From Pythium myriotylum (taxonomy: Eukaryota > Oomycota > Peronosporomycetes > Pythiales > Pythiaceae): DNA of 64,000 bases. A program made the position numbers and the translations under genes. Under the pieces are notes generated by a model. The model made no database searches. It was not told the DNA's origin and saw only the letters and a list, made by a program, of their open reading frames with translations. Location of the stretch: positions 682,001-746,000 of the forward strand of contig JALJCQ010000007.1 in assembly GCA_023091665.1 (NCBI GenBank). The letters are read 5' to 3'. This document shows, piece after piece, positions 39,030 to 47,185 of this stretch. How positions within the stretch are numbered: position 1 is the first letter of the stretch; every line of letters starts with the position of its first letter.

Positions 39030-39563
39030 TTAACTCATCACGAATGATCCAGCTTTCATATTACCCTTTCGTAAACTACGAAGATGAGCCATACGAGCTT
39101 TCATAGCTTCTGAGCCCTTTTTAGGAACGCCAACACCTGTAAGGGCCTTTAATCCACTGCGAGCTGCAACGCCTGCTTCAGGAGCTCCTAGAAACGTGGC
39201 AGCAGCTGGAACTGCTACATCTGCAATCTTGCTCACAACGGGTTTAATAACATTCCAGTTCTGTTTAACCCATGGCCATGCTTTTTCCTTTATCCAGCTC
39301 CACAACGATCCCCCCGAGAGACCTCCTCCTGCGTGATGAGATAATGAAGCTATTACCTCACCTGGGCAAATTTCCAAATTCACTCCTTTTCCTGATAGCT
39401 TAGCTTTCTTAAGTAATTTTGCGTTTGCAGGGTGCAAAGCTAAATGATGACTAGCATTCTTTAACTGAGCAGCTGTGAATGATACCTTTCCTGTACGTAA
39501 AAATTTCTTCTGTTGAGCTGGGCTCAGCTCCCCAACTGCAAGATGAACGTAGTTATCTTTCAT
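39030..39563 (-). CDS. Putative viral minor virion protein with membrane-active segment
   Basis: This 177-residue protein has an N-terminal region rich in Lys/Leu (VSFTAAQLKNASHHLAL), a glycine hinge (HHAGGGLSGGSLW), an amphipathic Trp-rich helix (WIKEKAWPWVKQNWNVIKP), a hydrophobic Ala/Pro segment and a basic C-terminus. LSGG-S fits the (M/I/L)XGG-X cleavage pattern known for adenovirus-type proteases, and such a protease is encoded at 47186. By position and composition it resembles small processed or membrane-lytic virion proteins of adeno-like viruses. The function is inferred. Confidence 0.6.
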   Translation of the reverse strand: MKDNYVHLAVGELSPAQQKKFLRTGKVSFTAAQLKNASHHLALHPANAKLLKKAKLSGKGVNLEICPGEVIASLSHHAGGGLSGGSLWSWIKEKAWPWVKQNWNVIKPVVSKIADVAVPAAATFLGAPEAGVAARSGLKALTGVGVPKKGSEAMKARMAHLRSLRKGNMKAGSFVMS

Positions 39564-39633
39564 TGTATAGTATTATTATACTATACAATTCAAACTATTC
39601 AGAAAAATTAAATAAATAAGATAACTTGACATC

Positions 39634-39661
39634 CATCTTAAGAAATAGTAGTCTTATATAG
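39634..39661 (+). promoter_or_regulatory. Putative viral promoter of GIY-YIG gene
   Basis: CATCTTAAG (39634-39642) is followed after 12 nt by TATATAG (39655-39661), 7 nt before the ATG at 39668. Confidence 0.55.
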
Positions 39662-39667
39662 ACAGAT

Positions 39668-40312
39668 ATGATTGGATATGTTTATAAGATCGTGAATGAA
39701 GATGAATCAGTCGTGTATATTGGCAGTACAACCAGTAAGTTGACTAGGCGGTTTGGTAATCATAAAAGTCATTATAATCGTTGGAAAGATGATAAAATTA
39801 GCAAGTGTTGCATGATTTATCATGAATTTGACAAGTATGGAGTAGATACTTTCAAAATTCAATTAGTAGAAGAAGTTGAATTTGAAGACAGATGTGAGCT
39901 ATATCGACGTGAAAATCATTATATATCAACTACCAAATGCTGTAATAAGAATTCCGCACCTACAGGCTTAATTCCATCGGAGCGAAAGAAACAATATCGA
40001 GAAGCCAATAAAGATAAAATTAATGAACAAAGAAAACAATATCGAGAAGCCAATAAAGATAAAATTAATGAACAAAGAAAACAATATCAAGAAACCAATA
40101 AAGATAAGATCAATGAACAAAGAAAACAATATAGAGAAGCCAATAAAGGCAAAATTAGTGAGCAACGCAAACTATATAGAGAATCAAATAAGGAACAAAT
40201 CAGTGAACGAAAGAAAGAGAAATACGATTGCGAGTGTGGATCTACTCTTCGCAAATCAGATAAGGCAGCACACGAGAGATCCAAGAAGCATCAGAACTAC
40301 ATAATTAATTAG
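39668..40312 (+). CDS. GIY-YIG endonuclease with 15-residue repeats and zinc-finger-like tail
   Basis: The 214-residue product starts MIGYVYKIVNED ... VVYIGSTTSKLTRRFGNHK, the GIY-YIG core with the conserved Arg, and a Glu in YRRENHYI. About five tandem copies of a 15-residue unit (REANKDKINEQRKQY) follow. The protein ends with the C-x-C-x11-H-x5-H module (CECGSTLRKSDKAAHERSKKH). It probably nicks or cuts DNA; the repeat block is a charged helical linker. Such nucleases may act in replication, repair or homing. Confidence 0.88.
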   Translation: MIGYVYKIVNEDESVVYIGSTTSKLTRRFGNHKSHYNRWKDDKISKCCMIYHEFDKYGVDTFKIQLVEEVEFEDRCELYRRENHYISTTKCCNKNSAPTGLIPSERKKQYREANKDKINEQRKQYREANKDKINEQRKQYQETNKDKINEQRKQYREANKGKISEQRKLYRESNKEQISERKKEKYDCECGSTLRKSDKAAHERSKKHQNYIIN

Positions 40313-40358
40313 AAACACAAGAATTATATATGTTATAGTATATCAAACCGTGGTAAAC

Positions 40359-40637
40359 ATGACTTATAACAAAACATATTATCTTGATCATCGGGATAAA
40401 TATCTTCAGGCCCAGAGAAAGTATTACGCGAAGAACAAAGAAGCAATCGTCGTTAGACGTAAGCAGATAATCAATTGTGAATGCGGGACGTTGATCTATA
40501 AAAATTCATATTACAACCATTTGAAATCAAAAAAACATATACGGTTAGTAGAAACTGATAAGAATGAAGAAGATGCAGAGAATACGATAATAGATATAGA
40601 AGAATGTGTTCCAAGTCCAACATATTTAAGTGAGTAA
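40359..40637 (+). CDS. Small viral protein with C-x-C-x11-H-x5-H module
   Basis: The start is the ATG at 40359; the frame is open back to a GTG at 40350. The 92-residue protein has a helical basic N-terminus (YYLDHRDKYLQAQRKYYAK), the module CECGTLIYKNSYYNHLKSKKH and an acidic tail. It resembles the protein at 37466 in layout. AT-rich TATAGTATATC lies just upstream. A nucleic-acid-binding role is inferred. Confidence 0.72.
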   Translation: MTYNKTYYLDHRDKYLQAQRKYYAKNKEAIVVRRKQIINCECGTLIYKNSYYNHLKSKKHIRLVETDKNEEDAENTIIDIEECVPSPTYLSE

Positions 40638-40661
40638 ACGCGGATAATCGCGGAATCTTGA

Positions 40662-40830
40662 TGGCGGATATCCGCTAGCAAGTGGAATCTCCCCCAAAGC
40701 TGCCCGGACATAAGTCCGAGCAAGCCTACTCTAACACAAATGTTTTAGCTGGTTTTTTCTTTTTTTGAGTTTGAAAGTTTGCTGCCGGACGATCGGCAGC
40801 AAAGCCATCTGCTGGCGGACGTCCGCCAGC
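40662..40830. repeat. GC-rich viral hairpins, second cluster
   Basis: Three palindromes belong to the same family as those at 37.3 kb: 40662-40680 (GGCGGATATCCGC core), 40781-40800 (GCTGCCGGACGATCGGCAGC) and the perfect 40811-40830 (GCTGGCGGACGTCCGCCAGC). The last two are each followed by AAAGCCA. They lie between convergent genes and partly inside the small ORF at 40726. Confidence 0.75.
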
Positions 40831-40968
40831 AAAGCCACTATGTTCTTTTTTTTCTTCTTTTTGTATAATTTTTTTCACTTTTGTAATCAGCTTTAGCTCA
40901 TTCTGCTTAGCTGCTTGATTGTAGCTTTTACCTCCCAAATTTGGAAATCGAACGTGAATTGTCTTCAT
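40726..40968 (-). CDS. Small basic viral ORF
   Basis: This 80-residue ORF starts MKTIHVRFPNLGGKSY and is lysine-rich. Its middle is encoded by the hairpin repeats (GGRPPADG, DRPAANF), so those residues may simply reflect the insertion of the palindromes into the gene. It is separated by only 29 bp from the start side of the convergently oriented neighbours. No family is recognised; it is plausible but weakly supported. Confidence 0.45.
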   Translation of the reverse strand: MKTIHVRFPNLGGKSYNQAAKQNELKLITKVKKIIQKEEKKEHSGFAGGRPPADGFAADRPAANFQTQKKKKPAKTFVLE

Positions 40969-40997
40969 CCTGCGGAGAATCTATATTATGATGTAGA

Positions 40998-42290
40998 TTA
41001 TTTCCGTTCATATTGATTTAATAATTCAAGTTCTTTGCGTATCTTAGAGTTTTTGTTTCCTAATAGAAGCTCCCCAGATAGTTTGTATCTCTCATTGTTT
41101 AAAATGCCTCGTCTCCCATGAATCCGGAGGCCCATACCACTCAGATTTATGTTATTAAGTCTGTTAGCAATCATTGATGTTTCTGGTTCATACATCTGGT
41201 TTTTACCAAACATATCGCTGTAATAGTCTTTCATTATCATATCATACGTAGCAGCCCAATCTACCTTTTTATCTAATGTATTTGAAGATTTTTCAGATAT
41301 ATCTTTAATGTTACCATTTTTGTCAATTCTATAGATCTTTGCATACTCTCCAAGAATATAACCTGCTTCTCGGAAAGCTTTCGAATCTCCTCTTGGTAAA
41401 GCTACAGGATGTAAATTGTAGTCTACAAGCCAATCATTGTCATTGTATAACTGGATAACTCTATCTTTCAAGTATGTTGCTCCATTATGTTGAGATGCTT
41501 TGTTGTTTGCATTGTTTAGTGATGCAGATAAATCGTTCAAAGCAAGGGGGCTATCCCATTTGTTCTTAACTCCAGTAAACAAATTAGATTGTTTGAAGCT
41601 TACGTTGTTTTTCTTTAGTATACTAACAAAATTTGACAACGTGTGGGCCCAACTAATCTTAGACGTTATCGAGTTGTAATTCTTTTTTCCAAACGCATCA
41701 GACACTATGTTGAGATCTTTATCGACATGATAGTTAGGATATTCCCAGTACTCATTTGTTTTTGGATGTTTGAGTTTCCCAATTGGAACAACTTTAAATC
41801 TAGATAAATCATTTGTTTGTAGAATCTGCTTCAGAAGATCTTTTGCCTCTGCTTCAATTGCTCCATCAGGAAGATTTGTAGAAGTATCTTTATTTGCTAG
41901 CTCCATGGGTTCATCTTTAATATCTAGTTGATCTTGAAGATTCTTTAGATAACTCAATGTTTGAGAGAAATCAAATGAAAAATCTGCTTTTCGAGAGGGT
42001 TTTCCAGTTCGTCTATTGTAAATCTTTCCTTCCGCTCCAATAAATGTATCTTTGTCAGGCATACCATTTGATTTGAGAGGACTAATCTTTTTACCAGTCA
42101 ACTGCGGCAGCTTCCCATAAATGTACTCAATTTCATCTTTAGCAGCTGCTTGTTCATCATGGATACCAGGTTCAACCTTTATTCGAGGCTCAACAATGGG
42201 TTGTTTAACATCACCAGATTCATCCGTTTGAGCTGCTGTGCTCACAAGTGCAGATTTACTTGTTTGCGTTGTAACATTTGCTTGTGACAT
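40998..42290 (-). CDS. Viral protein of unknown function, probably structural
   Basis: This is a 430-residue protein. The N-terminus is low complexity with TTQTSKS and AAQTDES; the rest is hydrophilic with blocks such as GKLPQLTGKKISPL, GAEGKIYNRRTGKPSRK and SGMGLRIHGRRGILNNERYKL. I do not recognise a domain. It overlaps the upstream ORF (42242-42595) by 49 nt in another frame. The shared QTNDSM/STQT text in both frames suggests the two may once have been one gene. Its position beside the penton gene suggests a virion role. Confidence 0.7.
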   Translation of the reverse strand: MSQANVTTQTSKSALVSTAAQTDESGDVKQPIVEPRIKVEPGIHDEQAAAKDEIEYIYGKLPQLTGKKISPLKSNGMPDKDTFIGAEGKIYNRRTGKPSRKADFSFDFSQTLSYLKNLQDQLDIKDEPMELANKDTSTNLPDGAIEAEAKDLLKQILQTNDLSRFKVVPIGKLKHPKTNEYWEYPNYHVDKDLNIVSDAFGKKNYNSITSKISWAHTLSNFVSILKKNNVSFKQSNLFTGVKNKWDSPLALNDLSASLNNANNKASQHNGATYLKDRVIQLYNDNDWLVDYNLHPVALPRGDSKAFREAGYILGEYAKIYRIDKNGNIKDISEKSSNTLDKKVDWAATYDMIMKDYYSDMFGKNQMYEPETSMIANRLNNINLSGMGLRIHGRRGILNNERYKLSGELLLGNKNSKIRKELELLNQYERK

Positions 42291-42595
42291 CGAGTCATTT
42301 GTTTGCGCCCAGCATTTGTGTACGCCATAGAGTCATTTGTTTGTGTAGATCCCGAACTGGTATTATTATCAGTCTGCGTCGATCCTGACATAGTATTAGT
42401 ATTGGTCTGAGTGGATGCAGTGGCAGTAGAAGGAATTTGGCTTACAGCCATCATTTTAGCTTGATCACTAGTCCAATCTGTCAGTGCGTATGCCTCATTT
42501 TTGATACGTTCAAGCTCTTGCTCTCTCTCAATCTGTTGGAGCAACTGTTGCCGTTTATTTCTTTTATCTTGTAAACTTCTGAAGTTAGGAAACAT
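42242..42595 (-). CDS. Viral ORF with STQT repeats, possibly the N-terminal part of its neighbour
   Basis: This 117-residue ORF starts MFPNFRSLQDKRNKRQQLL. A helical Glu/Arg-rich segment is followed by three STQT(N/D) units. Its last 20 residues are out of character. The next frame, continuing into the gene at 40998, encodes AQTNDSMSQANVTTQT just before and after the other ATG. A single frameshift within about 42300-42340 would fuse the two. It could also be a real short gene with overlap. Confidence 0.5.
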   Translation of the reverse strand: MFPNFRSLQDKRNKRQQLLQQIEREQELERIKNEAYALTDWTSDQAKMMAVSQIPSTATASTQTNTNTMSGSTQTDNNTSSGSTQTNDSMAYTNAGRKQMTRCHKQMLQRKQVNLHL

Positions 42596-42640
42596 TGTAT
42601 ATTCTATATTATGGAATCCAAAAAAAATATAGAATATTAT

Positions 42641-43510
42641 TTATTGTTTTTTGTCGCGAATTAGGAGTGTAATCAACATCGATGTGTCTTCAAAACGAAC
42701 ATAATTAAAGTCCTGGTCTACAATAGTCAAAGTTATGTTGTTGTAACATCCATCGGCTACGCTGATCCAGGCATACTCTGGGTAACTAATACTAATTAGT
42801 TGACCGACTTTTGTACCTAGTGTACTAAACGACGTTAGAATATCTGGGGGCTGTGTAGCTTTGTTGTTTATAAGATTACAGCGAACTAGATATGAGCTGA
42901 CAGGATTGATTTGTGGAGTAGTTGTAGATAAAAATGATTGATTAGTAGTTTGAGTAGTGCTCGGATATGTTCCAGCAGCGAATCCAACAACGCTACAAAA
43001 GTTTCCAGATAACACAATCTTAGGAGTATTCGTGGCTGTAGGTAGACCAGTACCTCCGGAGCTATATAGTCCAGTTGCAGGACGAGTGTAGCCAGTTGGT
43101 AAACTAGTTGGAGTAGCTAAAAGATCGATCTGACATGAGTAATAAGTGGCATTGGCTGATACTTTAACGTAAGTGATATTGTTACCTTGCGCATCGATTA
43201 AATAAGCACCATTCAATATCAACTGTTGAGTTATGTAGTTGCTGATGTCACTGTATTCAAAATAACCATTTGGAAGGCTGATATTGATAGTTTGATATGT
43301 CGCTGCTGTCGGCACTTGAATACTGAAGGTGTTATTGCTATAAACATTCCCATTTATGTTAAACTGGGAGTTGTAGATCTGAATGTTGCTAATTGCGATC
43401 TCTTGAGATTTGAAATTCACTGCATTGCCACTAAAGTTAAATTTAAGGGTATTATTATAACCATTTGAAACAATATTATTTCGATTAAATACGATAGTAG
43501 ACGTAGACAT
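42641..43510 (-). CDS. Viral minor capsid protein (penton-like, single jelly roll)
   Basis: The 289-residue product is rich in Asn, Ser, Thr and Ile and has beta-type sequence throughout. It opens with STSTIVFNRNNIVSNGYNN and a segment IAISNIQIYNS, typical of PLV/virophage penton proteins, and ends with ITLTIVDQDFNYVRFEDTSM and LITLLIRD, a conserved C-terminal pattern of that family. It would form pentameric vertices around the major capsid protein encoded at 47689. The assignment rests on pattern and neighbourhood. Confidence 0.75.
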   Translation of the reverse strand: MSTSTIVFNRNNIVSNGYNNTLKFNFSGNAVNFKSQEIAISNIQIYNSQFNINGNVYSNNTFSIQVPTAATYQTINISLPNGYFEYSDISNYITQQLILNGAYLIDAQGNNITYVKVSANATYYSCQIDLLATPTSLPTGYTRPATGLYSSGGTGLPTATNTPKIVLSGNFCSVVGFAAGTYPSTTQTTNQSFLSTTTPQINPVSSYLVRCNLINNKATQPPDILTSFSTLGTKVGQLISISYPEYAWISVADGCYNNITLTIVDQDFNYVRFEDTSMLITLLIRDKKQ

Positions 43511-43566
43511 GGCTTTCGCTATATTAGTAATGTTATAGTATCTTCATAATAAATATTTAATTTAGC

Positions 43567-43599
43567 GTTCATCTTAAGAAAAGATTATATATAGTATAC
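43567..43599 (+). promoter_or_regulatory. Putative viral promoter of coiled-coil/zinc-finger gene
   Basis: GTTCATCTTAAG (43567-43578) is followed by TATATATAGTATAC (43586-43599), 23 nt before the ATG at 43622. It is the best copy of the motif pair. Confidence 0.6.
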
Positions 43600-43621
43600 C
43601 ATCCACAGTTTGTAATCTAAG

Positions 43622-43984
43622 ATGTCCGCAGTTGATATTATTTTCGATAATCTCAAAGTAGAGTTATCCAAGATCGAGGGTAACCTACAAGATGAACTAG
43701 CTCGAGTTGAAGCCGAATATAAAGCTGCAAACGCTGATATTAATGCCAGACTTGCTAAGTTGGAATCAGAAGCCGATCCAGCTGAAGTTGCTCGAGTGAA
43801 AGCTATTGATGCTCAAATCAAAGCTATGTCTCTAGATGAAGTGGATACTAAAGTCGCTGAATTGGAGGGAAAAACTAAAAAAGTAGAAATGTTCACTTGT
43901 GAGTGTGGGAGCAAGCTACAAATGGCAAATAAGAAACGGCATCTATTAACCAAAAAGCACATGGATCACATCAATTTGTTATAG
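43622..43984 (+). CDS. Viral coiled-coil protein with C-x-C-x11-H-x5-H module
   Basis: In this 120-residue protein, residues 1-85 form a predicted coiled coil (Leu/Ala/Glu/Lys heptads such as VEAEYKAANADINARLAKLE). The C-terminus carries CECGSKLQMANKKRHLLTKKH, the module shared by four viral proteins. It is probably an oligomeric nucleic-acid-binding protein; the function is otherwise unknown. Confidence 0.78.
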   Translation: MSAVDIIFDNLKVELSKIEGNLQDELARVEAEYKAANADINARLAKLESEADPAEVARVKAIDAQIKAMSLDEVDTKVAELEGKTKKVEMFTCECGSKLQMANKKRHLLTKKHMDHINLL

Positions 43985-44025
43985 ATCCAACAAATCAAAA
44001 AAAGCATCAAACTTACGTACAATCA

Positions 44026-44709
44026 TTATAACTCACTTGGATCTATGACTTTATCGAAATTGTATCTGATCTGTTGTTTCACGCTGTCGACGAATAGTAT
44101 CTGTCCTTTGTTTTTAGTCGCCTGACAATAAGCTTTATAAAAAAGATCTTCTGTGATGCCTGGAATATTGAAATCCTTGAGAATCATAGACAGATCTTTT
44201 TTTGAATTGGCCTTGAGTATAGCCACATATTCTGAGTTTAAACGTATCATCTTATTGGTCCCGCGAAACCAAGAATGGCTTAGGAATATGGTACTCAATT
44301 TGAAGTGTCTACCACGAGTGAAATAATGCGAGAAAACGTTTTTTTGTAACTTGTCATCATTACTAAAATCATCAATGATGACTAACTCTAAAGTATCATC
44401 TTTGTTCTTCTTGATGGAATCCACTGCTGGAATGTTTTCTGCATCGTAGAATGTTACAAATCCCTCTAATTTCTCTTCTAAATAGTTATAAAGCTCTTGG
44501 TGTTTATTTCGAACAATGCAGTGGAGATGGCTAAATACATGTGGGCTATTCTTTAGTATGAAGAAGCAAAGGTTATTTTTACCGCTGTAGCTTGGTCCCA
44601 AAACTACCATGCGAAATAAGCTCTTTATATCTAAATTCTCGATATCTTTACACGTTTTACCTTTGAATTCTTTTGGAAGTTGACCACCAAAATCTGGTAT
44701 TAAACTCAT
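44026..44709 (-). CDS. Viral genome-packaging ATPase (FtsK/HerA, A32-like)
   Basis: The 227-residue product has Walker A LGPSYSGKNNL at residues 37-47 and Walker B ELVIIDDFSND at about 108-118, then ATIFLSHSWF-like sensor sequence (LSTIFLSHSWFRG). Length and motifs match the packaging ATPases of PLVs, virophages and nucleocytoplasmic large DNA viruses. It should pump DNA into preformed capsids. It is divergent from the fibre gene at 44768, sharing an AT-rich 58-bp promoter region. Confidence 0.88.
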   Translation of the reverse strand: MSLIPDFGGQLPKEFKGKTCKDIENLDIKSLFRMVVLGPSYSGKNNLCFFILKNSPHVFSHLHCIVRNKHQELYNYLEEKLEGFVTFYDAENIPAVDSIKKNKDDTLELVIIDDFSNDDKLQKNVFSHYFTRGRHFKLSTIFLSHSWFRGTNKMIRLNSEYVAILKANSKKDLSMILKDFNIPGITEDLFYKAYCQATKNKGQILFVDSVKQQIRYNFDKVIDPSEL

Positions 44710-44767
44710 TTTATATTAACTGTACGAATATATATTATAAAATATATACTTATCTGTTTAACAAATT

Positions 44768-46846
44768 ATGTTGCCGTCTACGTATTTTCCATCCCTCTAC
44801 AATAGAGATGATTGGATAGATGCTTATACTACACTTACACTCAATACTGCTGATTCCCGATATAACAGAAAGTATGGAATCAATTATGCATCTGATTTCT
44901 ACATCAGTGGTAACATATACCAATCTGGATCACTTGTCAACCTAAGCTATATCTCTGGAGTAACTGCTGGGACTGCACTTGGATCTAAAGCTTTAGTTTT
45001 AGATTCTAATAGATCTGCAACTAACATATATGGATTGACAATGGATATGGCTGGCCCAGGTTTAAACATTCCAGCTCTCAAGTTTAATGGAACTACATTC
45101 AACCAGAACTACTATATTAACATTACAGAAGGTAACGCTGTAGCATCTCAAGCGGTTGTTCTCAGCTCATCAAAAGATATTACCGGTCTCGGGTTAGTTT
45201 CAGGATCCATGATCAATGGGACTTCGTTGGTTAGTGGAACAGCATGTGATTTCGGTAGTTATAAACTAAATGGGGTTAGCACAGATGTTTCAACATTGAC
45301 ATCTCTGACTCTTGGCACATTTGCTGCATCTAAAGCAATGACTTTAAGTTCTTCAGGAGTAGGATTAATGGGTTTAGGAAACGCAACTACGAACTCTTTA
45401 AGATTTTATGGGGGTACCTCATTTAAAGAAATTGTATGTGTTTTTAGAGATTCTGATGACGCTGGATTAACAATTGCTACTAAAGCTCAAACAATTCAAA
45501 AATGTAGTCCAATGTTACAGTTATATTCTGGATACGACCAAACAGGAGTAACGGGGACGAGTTCAGCGGAATACAAAGAAGTTATCCGTTCAAATCACAA
45601 ACTTGTAGGTTTTAGTGATAATTATCAATCTGGATGGTTTCATGGCTATTTGCTGGGAACTCCACCATGGAAATCTTCTGGCTTTGCCTACTGCACACAG
45701 TTCTATACCTCTCTTGAGGCTTTGAATATTTGCTGCAACAGTTCTTCAACATCATCTTTTACATCTGGAGCTAATCTTCTTCTAACAAATCAAGGTCAGC
45801 TATGTCTGAATACGACTACTCCTCAATCTGGTTTTCAATTTACAATGAATGGTTCATCATCCTATAATGGTATCCGTATGAATGGAACTAATACAATGCT
45901 ATATATGCAAAATCTTAACAATTCTACTACGGATAGAACAGAAATCATTATGGCTGCATCTGGGGCCACATGGCAGATTGGTGCTGGCAATTCAGGTCAT
46001 ACAGTTCCTAATGGTCTATACTGGTATAATGGTTCTTATCGAATGGTACTCACATCAGGTGGGCGTCTTGGAATTAACACATCTTCTCCTGTGGGAGCTA
46101 TGCATGCAGTTGGAAGCAATACAGTAGGGAGATTTACTGATGGAACATGTGCTTTAGATGTTTGGATGAATACAGCAGGTGCATTTGGCAGAAGATGTTT
46201 TATTGGCCCTTCTACAACAGATGATATGACTTTTCAAACAGACGGGACTGAACGGATGACTATAAATTCTATTGGAATGGTTGGAATCGGCACAGCACAG
46301 CCTCTGTATCCGTTGCACGTTGCCTCAAGCCGAGGAGGACAAGAAGGTTCAATGAATTACTACTATTATTTAGGGCCCGGGAGCAGTAATGGTTCTATTA
46401 CGACAACTCCTTCCAGCATTTCTATTCGCAGTAATGGACGACTTCTAGTGAATACTGAAATAGATGTTATTTCGGACTATCGTAAAAAGGAAAATATTGA
46501 ATTATTGGATGAACAATATGCTGACAGATTTGTAAGAACTATTAAGCCAAAGAAGTTCAATTACAAAACGGATCCAAATGGTAGACAGTTTGGATATATT
46601 GCTCAAGACTTAATTAAAAATGATTTTGGTGAGCTTATAATGGTCGAAGTAGATTCTAACGCTCAAGAATATGTTGATGAAGATGGTTTTGTTAGCGAGG
46701 CCGGTAAAACCTATACACTCTCAAGAAGTCAAATCATTGCTCTTCTTCATTCAAGCTTAAAGACGGCCTTGAGTAGTATTGATATGCTGACTAATAGAGT
46801 AAGTGAACTAGAAGACACGATCCATAAGCTACAATATAATCTATAG
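44768..46846 (+). CDS. Fibre-like protein with C-terminal S74 chaperone/autoprotease domain
   Basis: The product has 692 residues. The long N-terminal part is made of beta-rich repeats (Ser/Thr/Gly/Asn, such as ASKAMTLSSSGVGLMGLG and LGINTSSPVGAMH), like trimeric fibres. From about residue 568 it has VISDYRKKENIELL and GRQFGYIAQDL, the peptidase S74 intramolecular chaperone signature. In known S74 proteins the Ser of the SD pair marks the self-cleavage site. A final coiled coil follows (LTNRVSELEDTIHKLQ). It is probably a host-attachment spike that trimerises and releases its chaperone. Confidence 0.85.
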   Translation: MLPSTYFPSLYNRDDWIDAYTTLTLNTADSRYNRKYGINYASDFYISGNIYQSGSLVNLSYISGVTAGTALGSKALVLDSNRSATNIYGLTMDMAGPGLNIPALKFNGTTFNQNYYINITEGNAVASQAVVLSSSKDITGLGLVSGSMINGTSLVSGTACDFGSYKLNGVSTDVSTLTSLTLGTFAASKAMTLSSSGVGLMGLGNATTNSLRFYGGTSFKEIVCVFRDSDDAGLTIATKAQTIQKCSPMLQLYSGYDQTGVTGTSSAEYKEVIRSNHKLVGFSDNYQSGWFHGYLLGTPPWKSSGFAYCTQFYTSLEALNICCNSSSTSSFTSGANLLLTNQGQLCLNTTTPQSGFQFTMNGSSSYNGIRMNGTNTMLYMQNLNNSTTDRTEIIMAASGATWQIGAGNSGHTVPNGLYWYNGSYRMVLTSGGRLGINTSSPVGAMHAVGSNTVGRFTDGTCALDVWMNTAGAFGRRCFIGPSTTDDMTFQTDGTERMTINSIGMVGIGTAQPLYPLHVASSRGGQEGSMNYYYYLGPGSSNGSITTTPSSISIRSNGRLLVNTEIDVISDYRKKENIELLDEQYADRFVRTIKPKKFNYKTDPNGRQFGYIAQDLIKNDFGELIMVEVDSNAQEYVDEDGFVSEAGKTYTLSRSQIIALLHSSLKTALSSIDMLTNRVSELEDTIHKLQYNL

Positions 46847-46856
46847 CTTATCTGAA

Positions 46857-47171
46857 ATGCCCTTCCAGGTGCATTTCATTCGAAACAATAATCGTACTAA
46901 TATACAAATGGTGTCATTCAAGTTGTTAGAAATACTCCCACCTACTCAAAAAGGAAAAAAATATGCTGCACGAGTACTGATTCCATCCACGGGGGCCACT
47001 AAAATCGTAAATTTTGGAGACTCCAAATATCAGCAGTATGTAGATAGAACACCTCTACAGCTTTGGAAGCACTTAAATCATTATGATAAGAAACGGAGAG
47101 ATAGTTATAGAAAACGACATGCCAAAGATACTGGAATTGCAGGCGAGCTAGCTCTAAAATTTCTGTGGTAG
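46857..47171 (+). CDS. Small conserved viral protein (resembles a large-DNA-virus family of unknown function)
   Basis: The product has 104 residues. The pattern GKKYAARVLIPSTG-TKIVNFGDSKYQQY ... YDKKRRDSYRKRHAKD and the ending ALKFLW resembles a small family common in nucleocytoplasmic large DNA viruses, where KTVxFG, DY and YxxRH blocks are conserved. I believe this is the DUF5754 type, but could not check. The gene starts 10 nt after the fibre stop and lies convergent to the protease, 14 nt away. The function is unknown. Confidence 0.7.
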   Translation: MPFQVHFIRNNNRTNIQMVSFKLLEILPPTQKGKKYAARVLIPSTGATKIVNFGDSKYQQYVDRTPLQLWKHLNHYDKKRRDSYRKRHAKDTGIAGELALKFLW

Positions 47172-47185
47172 CAAATTGATCCAAG

